A stretch of DNA of 64,000 bases from Pseudoalteromonas aliena SW19 (GTDB taxonomy: Bacteria > Pseudomonadota > Gammaproteobacteria > Enterobacterales > Alteromonadaceae). The notes beneath the pieces were generated by a model. The model was not told the DNA's origin. It saw only the letters and a list, made by a program, of their open reading frames with translations, and did no database searches. Numbering within the stretch: position 1 is the stretch's first letter; the number at the start of each line of letters is the position of its first letter. Position numbers and translations under genes: made by a program. The stretch spans positions 248,001-312,000 of the forward strand of contig NZ_AQGU01000029.1 of assembly GCF_014905615.1 (NCBI RefSeq), in the 5' to 3' direction. Positions 1 through 8,266 of this stretch are shown piece by piece.

Positions 1-293
1 TGTTCGTACATTTTGATATGGCATCACTTTGGCGCTCAGGAATTGATCCAAATGGACCAAAAGAGCTTAAAACGACGGGGCTTTATGAGTATTCTCGAAA
101 TCCAATGTACTTAGGTGTTGCTGCTGCACAAATTGGCTTTTTTTTAGCGCTCCCTTGCTTATTTAGTTTAGTTTGTTTGCTAGTAGGGTTAACCGCATTG
201 TATAGGCAAATAATGGTAGAAGAAGCACATTTAGAAAAATCGTTTACAGAGTCATATCAAAAGTATAAGCAGCTTGTTCCTCGCTGGCTATAG
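1..293 (+). CDS. Isoprenylcysteine methyltransferase-like membrane protein (5' end cut off by window)
   Basis: The reading frame is open to the left edge, so the gene starts outside the window and only the C-terminal ~97 residues are visible; the first ATG at 18 is internal. The visible part has the family signature G-x-Y-x-x-S-R-N-P-M-Y (the R-N/H-P-x-Y motif of the ICMT/PEMT-like integral membrane methyltransferases), two hydrophobic helices, and the C-terminal pattern E-x-x-L-x-x-x-F-x-x-x-Y-x-x-Y-x-x-x-V-x-R-W. Members of this family methylate lipids or thiols at the inner membrane using S-adenosylmethionine; the substrate of this one cannot be told. Confidence 0.75.
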   Translation, partial: FVHFDMASLWRSGIDPNGPKELKTTGLYEYSRNPMYLGVAAAQIGFFLALPCLFSLVCLLVGLTALYRQIMVEEAHLEKSFTESYQKYKQLVPRWL

Positions 294-332
294 AACTCCA
301 TTTTATTAAAGTAAGATTGTTTTAGGGGCTAA

Positions 333-467
333 ATGATGAAATTTTGCCTTGTTGCTACACGGTTTATTTCCTTCATCATAGACCCGTTTATTAAGGAATT
401 GGTATGGCTAATTTGGTGTACTTTATTAATAATTAGTCTGCGTTTTATACGCTACTTTATAAAATAG
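333..467 (+). CDS. Possible 44-residue membrane peptide
   Basis: A short frame begins ATGATGAAA five bases after a good ribosome binding site (AGGGG at 324-328). The product has about 44 residues and is strongly hydrophobic from residue 11 on (many I, L, F, W), ending R-Y-F-I-K, so it could form one membrane helix. It is the only coding candidate in the 316-base gap between the partial methyltransferase gene and the double-receiver gene. No homologue is recognised. Coding status is uncertain because the AT-rich sequence also favours chance hydrophobic frames. Confidence 0.35.
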   Translation: MMKFCLVATRFISFIIDPFIKELVWLIWCTLLIISLRFIRYFIK

Positions 468-609
468 TACAAATTAGCGGTTGAGGCGTAAATATTAGTT
501 TATTACAATGATGTAAAATTTTTCTCCTTTAATAATACAGAGTTGTTCTATAATATTAGTGAATAAAAGCAACCGCTTTATAAAATACAATAACACTGAA
601 GAGATATAA

Positions 610-1407
610 ATGAGTGATTTAACCGCAATAGCCAATTTATCAATATTATTAGTAGAGCCTTCAGATGTGCAGCAAAAGCTTATAATAAAATCACTAACTC
701 AATGTGGTGTAAAACAAGTTGAAACGGCGGCGACACAACTGCAAGCTTTAACAATGCTTGAAAAGTACCAACCTGATTTAGTTATTAGCAGTATGTACTT
801 TGCTGATGGCACTGCAGACACGTTATTACAGCAAATAAGATCTACCCCACGTACAGAACACCAAGCATTTATGTTGGTGTCGAGCGAGCGTAATAAAAAG
901 TATCTTGAACAATTAAGGCAGTCGGGTGTACTCGCTATTTTACCTAAGCCATTTAGCGCCGAGGCTATTACACGCGCGCTAAAAGCCACTTTAGACATTA
1001 TTACCGAAGAAGAAGTAGAGCTTGAGCACTTTGATATAACTTTATTGCGAGTACTGGTTGTTGACGACAGCCGTTTTGCACGTAAGCATATTATTCGTGT
1101 ACTTGCTGGCATGGGGATCCCTGCACCAGTAGAAGCTGAAGATGGTAAACAAGCGATAGAGCAATTAAACTCACAATCATTTGACTTAATTGTTACCGAT
1201 TATAATATGCCTGAAATGGATGGCAAAGAGCTGACCGAAACTGTAAGAGGTTCCAACACCTATTCGCACATTCCTATTTTAATGGTGAGCTCAGAAGCAA
1301 ATGATACTCACCTAGCGAATATAGCGCAGGCAGGCGTTGATGCTATTTGCGATAAACCTTTCGAGCCTGCAACAGTAAGAGAGCTACTATTTAAAATAAT
1401 GTCTTAA
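610..1407 (+). CDS. Tandem double-receiver response regulator (two CheY-like domains, no output domain)
   Basis: The 265 residues consist of two receiver domains joined by a short acidic linker (about 129-142). The second domain (about 145-262) has the full set: acidic pair D152-D153, phospho-acceptor D197 in T-D-Y-N-M-P, a Ser pair in the V-S-S motif and the Lys of D-K-P-F. The first domain (about 10-128) keeps the V-S-S and L-P-K-P-F motifs, but the acceptor position is S61 (V-I-S-S-M) and the acidic pair is replaced by E16-P17, so it should not be phosphorylated. There is no DNA-binding or enzymatic output domain; it probably acts by protein contact, as CheY-type proteins do. It stands alone with no adjacent kinase. 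Confidence 0.85.
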   Translation: MSDLTAIANLSILLVEPSDVQQKLIIKSLTQCGVKQVETAATQLQALTMLEKYQPDLVISSMYFADGTADTLLQQIRSTPRTEHQAFMLVSSERNKKYLEQLRQSGVLAILPKPFSAEAITRALKATLDIITEEEVELEHFDITLLRVLVVDDSRFARKHIIRVLAGMGIPAPVEAEDGKQAIEQLNSQSFDLIVTDYNMPEMDGKELTETVRGSNTYSHIPILMVSSEANDTHLANIAQAGVDAICDKPFEPATVRELLFKIMS

Positions 1408-1443
1408 GCGTTTTTTAGTTAAATGTTGATGGGCTGATTTTAG

Positions 1444-1473
1444 CTAAGCGCATACCAAAAGGTATGTGCTTAG
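1444..1473. terminator. Strong hairpin between convergent genes
   Basis: Thirteen-base arms CTAAGCGCATACC and GGTATGTGCTTAG (one G-T pair) enclose the loop AAAA. It lies between the convergent double-receiver and patatin genes. No clear T-run follows on either strand, so termination is inferred from position and stem strength only. Confidence 0.45.
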
Positions 1474-1539
1474 TGCTTGTATTAAGTCTTTCCTAACTTC
1501 AATATTGCTGTTTTTGATAAATTGGAATTATTAAGTGTC

Positions 1540-2622
1540 TTACTGCCAATATTTATTAATTACATCAGTCGCACTTTTTAGATCTACATCCACAGCAAAT
1601 GTTTTCATGTCATTAATTTCTTTGCAGGTATGTGCTGTTTCTGAGATATACGTTGATTTTAAATCTGGGTTAAGATAGGCATATCGCTGGCCAAGTAATA
1701 GACTAGATTGTGTTGGTATTTCATTTGTAGATGTACCATTTAAACACATGTTCAGGGTTGGGTTTACACGATCTTCATTAGCAAAGAGAGATGGAATACG
1801 ACTAGTGTCATAAATATTTTGGTTTACGTTATCTGCCGAATTTAGCCACTGAGCGGAACCCCAATACATTGTATCTTCGTTAGCAATATAATTTCCCATG
1901 AATCCAGTGCCAAAACAAATAACTGAAATATCTTCAAGTTTATGGCCTTGGTTAACTGCCAGAGAAACAGCTGCCATAGTTGGATCATGGTTAACAAAAG
2001 CGCCATCGACAAATTGTCCAAGAGCTAACTCACTGTCAGAAGAGTACACACTAGTAGAGCCATTCATGCCTGGCATTGAGCTACTAGCGAGCACTGCTTC
2101 AAGAAGATAGACATTACCAGAGAGTGATTGATCAAGATTATTGAATAATTCCATACCCCAAGATTTATTTTCTTTTACCCCAAGATGGTTTCCTGGTTGT
2201 TGTTGGGCATGCTCTTGTATGTTAAATGCAGGAAACATTAAATCAAAACAACCCTTAAGGTCCAACATGGTGAGTTTTTCTAAACTAGAAAGTTTTTGAC
2301 CAATGAGCTGACTGATCTGATTAGAGATTGCTGGCTCATTAGGATTTGTACGTACTTTCGAAAAGATATCACGCATTGCAGGGTCATAGAGTGCCATTAG
2401 CTTGTTCAATGCTATTTCGACATCATTTTCGCTTTCAAAGCTGTTGTATTTTTTATATATTGCGAGAAAGCTAGAAATAACTGCGCCCGTAGAGCAACCA
2501 GTAAGCATATCAGTATTTTGTAAGAGGCCTGGGTTATCGGCTTGTAATCGTTGTAGCATTTTGACTGACATCAAACCTCTTATTCCGCCACCACAAAAGC
2601 TTAGTATTTTATAAGTAGACAT
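1540..2622 (-). CDS. Patatin-like phospholipase
   Basis: A 360-residue patatin-family acyl hydrolase. The N-terminus carries the oxyanion loop G-G-G-I-R-G (residues 11-16), followed by the nucleophile elbow G-C-S-T-G (the Ser in G-x-S-x-G) and the dyad Asp in D-G-A. These are the Ser-Asp catalytic elements of patatins, which cleave fatty acids from phospholipids. No signal peptide is seen, so it is probably cytoplasmic. The start is supported by GGAG about eight bases upstream on the minus strand. The arrangement resembles the patatin effectors of CBASS defence (CapV type), but no cyclase or other defence gene adjoins it, so a stand-alone lipase or toxin is just as possible. Confidence 0.85.
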   Translation of the reverse strand: MSTYKILSFCGGGIRGLMSVKMLQRLQADNPGLLQNTDMLTGCSTGAVISSFLAIYKKYNSFESENDVEIALNKLMALYDPAMRDIFSKVRTNPNEPAISNQISQLIGQKLSSLEKLTMLDLKGCFDLMFPAFNIQEHAQQQPGNHLGVKENKSWGMELFNNLDQSLSGNVYLLEAVLASSSMPGMNGSTSVYSSDSELALGQFVDGAFVNHDPTMAAVSLAVNQGHKLEDISVICFGTGFMGNYIANEDTMYWGSAQWLNSADNVNQNIYDTSRIPSLFANEDRVNPTLNMCLNGTSTNEIPTQSSLLLGQRYAYLNPDLKSTYISETAHTCKEINDMKTFAVDVDLKSATDVINKYWQ

Positions 2623-2799
2623 TTAATTACTCCGTATTGATTTGAAATTTAATTGAATACTAATGTAGACAATATTGCTTTTTATTTAGATGTTTTACAT
2701 TAAGGCCTGTTGACCTTTCATGATTAAAATTTGTTCTATCTAAAGGCGATTTAATCGCGGTGCGAGATTTGTACTTAGTGGGCTCGGTAACTACTTCTG

Positions 2800-2818
2800 C
2801 GTTACTCTAATGGCTTAC
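2800..2818 (+). repeat. Left member of an inverted repeat pair bounding the 2.8-5.4 kb island
   Basis: The motif CGTTACTCTAATGGCTTAC is matched at 17 of 19 positions by the reverse complement of 5381-5399. The two copies face each other about 2.6 kb apart and bracket three hypothetical genes. Whether they are mobile-element ends or copies of a dispersed intergenic repeat cannot be told here. Confidence 0.5.
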
Positions 2819-3383
2819 ATCCCTGTAAGAATAAGTCAAAGCTTCCGCTCCCTGCTCACGCCCCTTACCTACATCTGTGTCATAGGTAGTTAAAAAAATC
2901 TAAAGTAAAGCCTTAAAAATTTGGCTCTACATCACACTGAAATACTTCTGTTTTCCGATCGCGTTTGGGGTGCGCCCTAGCTGCATTTAATAATCCTTTC
3001 CTATGCTTCTTAGTAATCGCTGTTAATATGTTAATCCACCAGAAAGAACCCAAAGGGCAGCGGACGTTTGGCATTTATACAGCGTTATCGCCAATTTATG
3101 GGGAATAACCACACTTCATAGGCTCTGTCTTGCCTAAATACCAAACAGTCTGCTGTAAATTCAACCTCGAAAGATAAACAGCCCTAGCTCTTTAGTCAGT
3201 AGTAAATCTCTATATGGAAACTACATCATTTTTTAATGGAAAAATATTACACCTTATTACATGCTCGTTTCGCAGATGGTTTCTGCTATGAACACCAATA
3301 TCACTTGAGGTGATTCAGTATTAAAGATGATAAAGTTTTTTAAACTTCAAAAAAATCACCCAGATCTCGTTAAAAACACCGAT

Positions 3384-3472
3384 TAAATTCTCTCTATATC
3401 CACCATGAAACACACTAAAAAATTGAACTAAAATGAGAACTTAGCTATGGTTGAGACATCAATAAATATAAA
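3384..3472 (+). repeat. Leader direct repeat, copy A (upstream of the 97-residue gene)
   Basis: About 89 bases that align along their whole length with 4687-4777. Shared blocks are TAAATTCTCT at the left, TTGAAC(T/C)AAAAT and GCTATGGTT in the middle, and TCAATAAA(T/G)ATAA at the right. Each copy ends about 40-50 bases before the start of a small gene, so it may carry a promoter or be part of a cassette boundary. Confidence 0.6.
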
Positions 3473-3512
3473 GCGCGACAACTAGTCTGACAGTGAGGGT
3501 CAGTGGCCGAGT

Positions 3513-3806
3513 ATGAATGTTTTAAGTAATAAAACTAAAAAGATTATTGGTCTTCTTTTTAAATCTGATCAAGCAAAAATTGTTGAAAAAATTCTTTCGG
3601 ATGACTGCCCAAGAAGCATCTCTAGTTGCAATGATTGGGAAGCTGAATCCTTAGAGCGGATTTGGATATCCGTTTTAAAAATAAGTTCAGGAGACATGAA
3701 GAAATTCGAATCTGCTGTCAAGCTAGCTAATACTGATTATAGGGATTTATTCATGGCAGCAGGGTTTGGGTATGATTCAGAGGCTCATAAAAAGTGGAAG
3801 ATTTAA
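3513..3806 (+). CDS. Small hypothetical protein (cassette-type)
   Basis: A 97-residue soluble protein. The core pattern E-S-L-E-R-I-W-I-S-V-L-K-x-S-x-G-D followed by D-Y-R-D-L-F-M-A-A-G-F and a C-terminal H-x-x-W resembles a family of small proteins often carried in integron gene cassettes and other accessory DNA; that resemblance is from memory and its function is unknown. The ATG at 3513 has no obvious Shine-Dalgarno sequence. An attC-like structure follows directly and a repeated leader precedes it, which supports an accessory, mobile origin. Confidence 0.65.
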   Translation: MNVLSNKTKKIIGLLFKSDQAKIVEKILSDDCPRSISSCNDWEAESLERIWISVLKISSGDMKKFESAVKLANTDYRDLFMAAGFGYDSEAHKKWKI

Positions 3807-3818
3807 TGCCTAAAGCCA

Positions 3819-3913
3819 CTAACAAGCGCATGTTACATAAGCTACTAGCGTGGCTTGGACGGTTTTTTCCGCTCGTGTCTCGATACAAAACCTCCGCATA
3901 TACGAGCGTTATC
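3819..3913. repeat. attC-like recombination site candidate
   Basis: Just after the 97-residue gene, the sequence runs from CTAACAAGCGC (R''-like, 3819-3829) to GAGCGTTATC (R'-like, 3904-3913), about 95 bases, with an internal inverted pair CGCTCGT (3870-3876) and ACGAGCG (3902-3908). The order and size fit an integron attC site, but the outer arms pair poorly and no integrase gene is in the window, so this stays a candidate. Confidence 0.35.
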
Positions 3914-3954
3914 TTTACATAGAGCCTTGCTCTACATAATAAAATGGATTCTAA

Positions 3955-4404
3955 ATGCCAAAAGCAATAATCAAAATAAAACGGAAATTTCTATCTCCTG
4001 AAGTTATAGAGTTCACTTCTAGTTTTGATAATAGTTATGTGCTTTCAAGTATTGGTGAGCTGACTCAAGATGGCACTATTATTTTTTCTCGTGCGGGTGG
4101 AATTCATAAATATTTATATAAAGGCGAAAAGGTTCGACTTGATTATGGTAAACGGGCAAGTTTTTCTCTAATAATTAATGAGGATATTACGCTAGAAGTA
4201 ATTCATATTGAGAGTAGATGGCTAAAATCAAACTTTGAATTAAACTATAATAAACAAAAGCTTGCTGATCTTGTTTTCGTATCCAGTTTTTTCCCATACT
4301 CTGAGACATATGAACTAATTACAGTAAATGATAACTCCCATACTTCATTGCTATTGTTTGGATTGTTTTCTTGGTATAACTATGAATCAATATGTTGTTT
4401 GTAG
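3955..4404 (+). CDS. Hypothetical protein
   Basis: A 149-residue product I do not recognise. It looks mostly beta-strand rich with alternating charged and hydrophobic stretches, and ends in an unusually hydrophobic, aromatic tail with two adjacent cysteines. No signal peptide, lipobox or catalytic motif is seen. It lies directly behind the attC-like structure, so it may be the gene of a second cassette. A frameshifted or altered C-terminus is possible because the last 20 residues differ in character from the rest. Confidence 0.5.
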   Translation: MPKAIIKIKRKFLSPEVIEFTSSFDNSYVLSSIGELTQDGTIIFSRAGGIHKYLYKGEKVRLDYGKRASFSLIINEDITLEVIHIESRWLKSNFELNYNKQKLADLVFVSSFFPYSETYELITVNDNSHTSLLLFGLFSWYNYESICCL

Positions 4405-4509
4405 GTAAACTACGGGAAGTCTAAAATTACTGTACCACTACAAACCCACGTTATAAATGTATTGTGTTACCAAGAATTAAAAATGGAATTGCTAAAAACA
4501 GGATGATAG

Positions 4510-4530
4510 TTAGGATGACATCCGTCCTAA
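4510..4530. repeat. REP-like palindrome with TTAGGATG core
   Basis: A 21-base imperfect palindrome begins TTAGGATG and ends GTCCTAA. The same core appears at 62158-62177, and its complement CATCCTAA or CACCCTAA occurs at 61834-61850 and in front of the tyrosine transposase gene at 51629-51645. This fits a REP-like family mobilised by that transposase. Confidence 0.5.
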
Positions 4531-4686
4531 TTATTGCTGAAACTGTCAATTAAACAAAATGATAAGCTTAACTTATAATCAATAAATAACGAGAAGAGCG
4601 ATGCATCAATACGGGTAAGTCTTCACCCGCTCAAATAAGTCACTCAAATACCTATAATCTCTTCCAAAACACAAATTAAACAGCAC

Positions 4687-4777
4687 TAAATTCTCTTTTA
4701 ATATTTCATGTGAAATTGAAGTAACTGATTGAACCAAAATAGGAACTCGGCTATGGTTTGTTTATCAATAAAGATAA
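4687..4777 (+). repeat. Leader direct repeat, copy B (upstream of the PH-domain gene)
   Basis: This is the second copy of the roughly 90-base repeat at 3384-3472, with similar spacing to the following start codon. A 7-bp inverted repeat (AACGAGC 4784-4790, GCTCGTT 4801-4807) follows it immediately. Confidence 0.6.
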
Positions 4778-4826
4778 CTTTAAAACGAGCTAATCTACAG
4801 GCTCGTTAGATATATAAGGATGTTCA

Positions 4827-5195
4827 ATGATAGATTTTGATAATAAAGGTTTTTTTAAGCTTAAACAGGATTCTGATTACGCAGATAAAGTAAAAGATTT
4901 ACTTTTAGACGATGAGCAAATAATTGATTCATACAAGTCAATGCGTGATGGAGTGGTTTTTACAGATAAAAGAATCATCGCTGTAAATGTGCAAGGTATT
5001 ACCGGAAGCAAAAAAGATTTTACATCTTTACCCTATAAAAATATTGTAGCCTATTCGGTTGAAACCTCGGGTACTTTTGACCTTGATTCTGAATTAGAGA
5101 TATATTTTTCAGCTGTTGGTAAAGTTAAGTTTGAGTTTACTGGCAAGTCTTCAATGTTGGAAATTTCAAAAACCATATCTAATCATTTGTTGTAG
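4827..5195 (+). CDS. Bacterial pleckstrin-homology domain protein
   Basis: A 122-residue protein matching the bacterial PH domain type (bPH_1, formerly DUF1696): an N-terminal helix with L-L-L-D-D-E-Q-I-I-D-S-Y, then D-G-V-V-F-T-D-K-R-I-I-A-V-N, then the S-L-P-Y-K-N-I-V-A-Y-S-V-E-T strand and D-S-E-L-E-I-Y-F. These are the typical blocks of the family. The molecular role of such stand-alone PH proteins is mostly unknown. A purine-rich AAGG lies upstream of the ATG. It sits alone behind a copy of the leader repeat. Confidence 0.8.
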   Translation: MIDFDNKGFFKLKQDSDYADKVKDLLLDDEQIIDSYKSMRDGVVFTDKRIIAVNVQGITGSKKDFTSLPYKNIVAYSVETSGTFDLDSELEIYFSAVGKVKFEFTGKSSMLEISKTISNHLL

Positions 5196-5713
5196 ACAAT
5201 TTATAGCTAACAACACCTCTGGGGTGGGCAGTAAGTATTAAAGCTCACCTTCCACCGCAAATTCCATCAACGATGAACCCAGCCATTTTAAAAGTGTTTA
5301 GATAGGTATACTTATTATAAAGCGTATGCGTTTTTCAGCATTTAAATAGGATCCGTATCCACTGAAATGCCAACAAGCGTGTAGGTCATTAGAGTAACGA
5401 GTGGGCATTAATACCAAACTGCATAAATCTTTGATCAATTTAACGAATTAAATTGCACTATAACGTCGTTAAAAATTTTTTATTTAGAACAACTAGATAC
5501 AAAAATTTTTGCCTAGTTCTAGCGTAATTTTCTTAACGTTAAATAGACCCCATATATAAGCAGGTTGGTATAACCAAGTCTACTGGGCTTATAAACCTCG
5601 GCTGTGAATAAACCTTCCTGAATTGAACCAATTTAAACCCACAAAGATCAACGCAGCTCTGTATAAATAAACATAGCGAGGTTTGGTTCGCTATATTTTT
5701 ATTCGCTTTAGTA
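5196..5713. other. Intergenic region, repeat-like, no gene seen
   Basis: About 520 bases with no coding frame. It contains the right member of the inverted pair (5381-5399), a near-palindromic segment with AGAACAACTAG and CTAGTTCT around 5486-5521, and very AT-rich flanks. It reads as dispersed intergenic repeats separating the island from astB. Confidence 0.45.
5381..5399 (-). repeat. Right member of the inverted repeat pair bounding the island
   Basis: The reverse complement matches 2800-2818 at 17 of 19 positions (CGTTACTCTAATG is identical). Confidence 0.5.
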
Positions 5714-7060
5714 TTAACCTTCTAGTTGAAAGTCGTACACTGAGCCTAAATTAAGCAGCTGTGTAAGTTCATCAAGTGCTTGGTAGCTTTCGGTGAGTAG
5801 GGCTGAGTCTGCAAAGTCACTTGCGCCTAATTTGTCGCGGTAGTTACGTTTTGCCCAGTCACACAGTTGTGTGTATTTAGTATCCGTTAAAATAACCTCT
5901 GGGTTTACTGCAGCAAGTTCTTGCTCGTTAAGGGCTACACGTAAACGCAAGCAAGCTGGGCCGCCGCCATTTTGCATACTTTGGCGTAAATCAAAAAACT
6001 GCACTTGGTTTACTGGGTTATCAGCCATAATCATTTCTTCAATGTAGGCATTAACAGCACTGTTGCGCTTACACTCTTGTGGTGCAACTAACAGCATTGA
6101 ACCATCATCAAGGCTCACTAGTTGGCTATTAAATAAGTAACTACTTACTGCATCGTTAATACTCACTTTATCGCTTGGTACCTCAATAATGTAAAACTCT
6201 TTACTGCCTACATACGCGTCGCGAATGTCTTGTAGCGCCAGTGCTTGATTTAAAAATGCTTGTTGGTGGCACAGTAGTACATTGGCGTTACCGACTGCAA
6301 TTACATCGTTGTGAAATACGCCTTGATCTATTACATCTGGGTTTTGCTGTAATAAAATTTGGCTAGAATCTTTTAAGTTATGTAAGCGACAAATTGCTTC
6401 TGAGGCTTCAAGCGTTTGCCTTGCAGGAAACTTAGCGGGTTTTGGTAATTGGCTGTTAAACGCGCTGGCACCAAATACAAACATTTCAAGGCCTTGCTCG
6501 CCATGGCTGTCACAAAAACGAGTATGGTTTGCTGCACCTTCGTCGCCAAAAAAGCCTTGGTCGGGTAAGTGAGTATGGTGCGCAAAGTATTTGTCGTTAT
6601 TAAACATCGCTTTTAATAAGCGTGTAGTGGTTGCAGGCTCTAATGAACGATGAAACTTATTATTTAAATTAGCTGAAGTGAAATGTACTTTGCCGTCGGT
6701 TGTATCAGGAGATGGCGATACCGTAGCAGCATTGGCTGTCCACATTGCTGACGCTGAATAACACGCGCGTAATAAAATAGGATCGGCTTTAAACGCTTTA
6801 TGAATTACTTGTGCATCATTACCGGTAAAACCTAAGCGGCGCAGTACGTTTAAGTCGGGGCGCGCATGAGGGGCAAATACACCTTGAGTTAGGCCTTTGT
6901 CGTGCATGGCTTTCATTTTTTCAAGGCCTTGAAGTACTGCCTCTTGAGGATTTGAAAAGCTTGCTGCGTTATTTAACGAGGCAACATTACCATACGATAA
7001 ACCAGCGTAGTTGTGGGTAGGACCAACTAAACCATCAAAATTAACTTCCAAAGCGTGCAT
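5714..7060 (-). CDS. astB: N-succinylarginine dihydrolase
   Basis: This 448-residue enzyme hydrolyses N2-succinylarginine to N2-succinylornithine, CO2 and ammonia, step two of the arginine succinyltransferase (AST) catabolic pathway in the cytoplasm. The N-terminus ([21 protein letters not shown]) is the family hallmark. The catalytic elements of this guanidino-group-modifying enzyme are all present: Glu in G-D-E-G-A-A-N-H, His in [11 protein letters not shown], and the nucleophilic Cys in [12 protein letters not shown]. The length fits the family. GGAA precedes the ATG on the minus strand. The other ast genes are not adjacent, so it is transcribed apart from them. Confidence 0.97.
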   Translation of the reverse strand: MHALEVNFDGLVGPTHNYAGLSYGNVASLNNAASFSNPQEAVLQGLEKMKAMHDKGLTQGVFAPHARPDLNVLRRLGFTGNDAQVIHKAFKADPILLRACYSASAMWTANAATVSPSPDTTDGKVHFTSANLNNKFHRSLEPATTTRLLKAMFNNDKYFAHHTHLPDQGFFGDEGAANHTRFCDSHGEQGLEMFVFGASAFNSQLPKPAKFPARQTLEASEAICRLHNLKDSSQILLQQNPDVIDQGVFHNDVIAVGNANVLLCHQQAFLNQALALQDIRDAYVGSKEFYIIEVPSDKVSINDAVSSYLFNSQLVSLDDGSMLLVAPQECKRNSAVNAYIEEMIMADNPVNQVQFFDLRQSMQNGGGPACLRLRVALNEQELAAVNPEVILTDTKYTQLCDWAKRNYRDKLGASDFADSALLTESYQALDELTQLLNLGSVYDFQLEG

Positions 7061-7279
7061 ACACGTTCCAACTAAAAATTTTCAATAGAGTGCCACAATA
7101 CAACGCAATTGGGCTGCTTGCAAAGTTATAAACGCAGTGCTTTTATTAATTTTTGATGTTTGTAAATGTGAGCTTTTAGGAGGGGTGTTTTTATACTAGG
7201 TGGTTCATAATGCGCAAAAGCTTAGCCTAAAGTAGTTTATACATTTCAGTTTTACGCTAAGCCTTTACACAATACGCTA

Positions 7280-7399
7280 TTATTTAACATAGGCGCGTTC
7301 TTTTTCAGCCGTAGTGTGGGTATTTGTCGGATCATTAACTTGCCAAATGCTAATGTCTAAACGCCATAAAAGGTAAAGGGTATGGTATAAGTTGAACAT
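7280..7399 (-). CDS. Small 39-residue protein
   Basis: On the minus strand a ribosome binding site AAGGAAAAAACC precedes an ATG at 7399; the frame runs 39 codons to TAA at 7280-7282. The product starts M-F-N-L-Y-H-T-L-Y-L-L-W-R-L-D, an amphipathic aromatic helix, then a polar tail ending A-Y-V-K. Good spacing of the binding site, and the layout of an N-terminal aromatic helix plus a charged tail, suggest a real small gene. Function unknown. Confidence 0.5.
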   Translation of the reverse strand: MFNLYHTLYLLWRLDISIWQVNDPTNTHTTAEKERAYVK

Positions 7400-7581
7400 G
7401 GTTTTTTCCTTGGTATTTTTACTAGACACATTAGTTAATAGAAGAAGTATGCCAACATTAACTTGAATATTTTATGAATAAAAATCAGGTGGTTAGTATT
7501 TAAGTGAAAATATATACTCAAGAATTAGCACCAAAGAGGTGAAGTATTATTAAAAGATGCACCAGTGTGGTGTTTTTTAGC

Positions 7582-7613
7582 AAAAAGCCCTGCAACTATT
7601 TGCCAGGCTTTTT
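7582..7613. terminator. Bidirectional-type terminator hairpin
   Basis: Arms AAAAAGCC (7582-7589) and GGCTTTTT (7606-7613) give A/T-flanked stems on both strands. It lies about 100 bases downstream of ohrR on the minus strand. A smaller hairpin CACC-agtgt-GGTG followed by six T (7560-7578) adjoins it. Confidence 0.5.
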
Positions 7614-7709
7614 AAAAAATACAGTCACTTAATAAAGTAAATTAACGGCCTACTTTTTATATGCGCCAACAAAAGTAATTTTTTAATATCAGTCATTTTA
7701 ATTAAGAGC

Positions 7710-8144
7710 TTAATCGGCTAAATCGCTTACGACTAAATCGAGTAATTGCATAAGTTGCTTCGCTTGTGCTGCATCAACACTATCAAATTTACACAAAATA
7801 TTTTTAGGAATATTAGCCGCTTTTAACTTAAGTGATAGGCCATTTTGGGTAAGCTGTACGAACCGTTTGCGCTTATCGTGCTCATCTTTAATAACCGCTA
7901 GAAGTAATTTATCAGCCATCTTCTTTAATATTTGGGTCATTGCACCGCCGTCTATCGCGGTTTTATCTATCAGCTCTGCAATTGCTATTTTGTCTTGTTC
8001 CCACAGCGCCATCATTACTACGTATTGTGGGTAAGTTAAATTCAGCTTGCTTAAAGGCTCACGATACGCGCGAGCAATGCTGTTAGATGCCATGTATAAC
8101 CGATGGCATAACTGATTTTTTAACTTTAATTGCTCAAACGACAT
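7710..8144 (-). CDS. ohrR: MarR-family organic peroxide sensor/repressor
   Basis: A 144-residue winged-helix regulator of the OhrR branch. The N-terminal helix holds the reactive cysteine (C13 in N-Q-L-C-H-R-L-Y) followed by the conserved L-x-Y-P-Q-Y segment; a second cysteine, C118, suggests the two-cysteine type, in which a disulfide forms upon oxidation. OhrR binds DNA when reduced and releases it after reaction with organic hydroperoxides. It is divergent from ohr and shares the 122-base intergenic region, the usual arrangement for autoregulation and repression of ohr. Confidence 0.9.
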   Translation of the reverse strand: MSFEQLKLKNQLCHRLYMASNSIARAYREPLSKLNLTYPQYVVMMALWEQDKIAIAELIDKTAIDGGAMTQILKKMADKLLLAVIKDEHDKRKRFVQLTQNGLSLKLKAANIPKNILCKFDSVDAAQAKQLMQLLDLVVSDLAD

Positions 8145-8266
8145 AGCTTTATCCTTTATTTTAATATCGTTATTTTAATTTGTACGCAAAGTATTTGCAA
8201 TCTCTAATTACTTGTTCTATTATTTTGCACACAAACTAAATTGATTACTAAACTTTGGAGTTTATT

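Larger units (their letters stand above)
2623..3512. other. Long intergenic stretch, repeat-like, no gene seen
   Basis: About 890 bases with no convincing coding frame. It includes a short palindrome CTTACA-tccc-TGTAAG near 2814-2829 and a 19-base motif (2800-2818) that recurs in inverted orientation at 5381-5399. The base composition is patchy, and the region looks like accumulated repeat or relic DNA at the left edge of a small accessory island. Confidence 0.5.
4405..4826. other. Intergenic region with repeats, no gene seen
   Basis: About 420 bases without a convincing coding frame. It holds a REP-like palindrome (4510-4530), a small hairpin CGGGT/ACCCG near 4613-4630, the second leader repeat (4687-4777) and a 7-bp inverted pair AACGAGC/GCTCGTT (4784-4807) just before the next gene. 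Confidence 0.5.

Noticed and set aside
1540..5195. A CBASS-type defence operon made of the patatin and neighbouring small genes
   Set aside because: No cyclase-like gene is present, the patatin is on the opposite strand, and nearly 900 bases separate it from the small genes.
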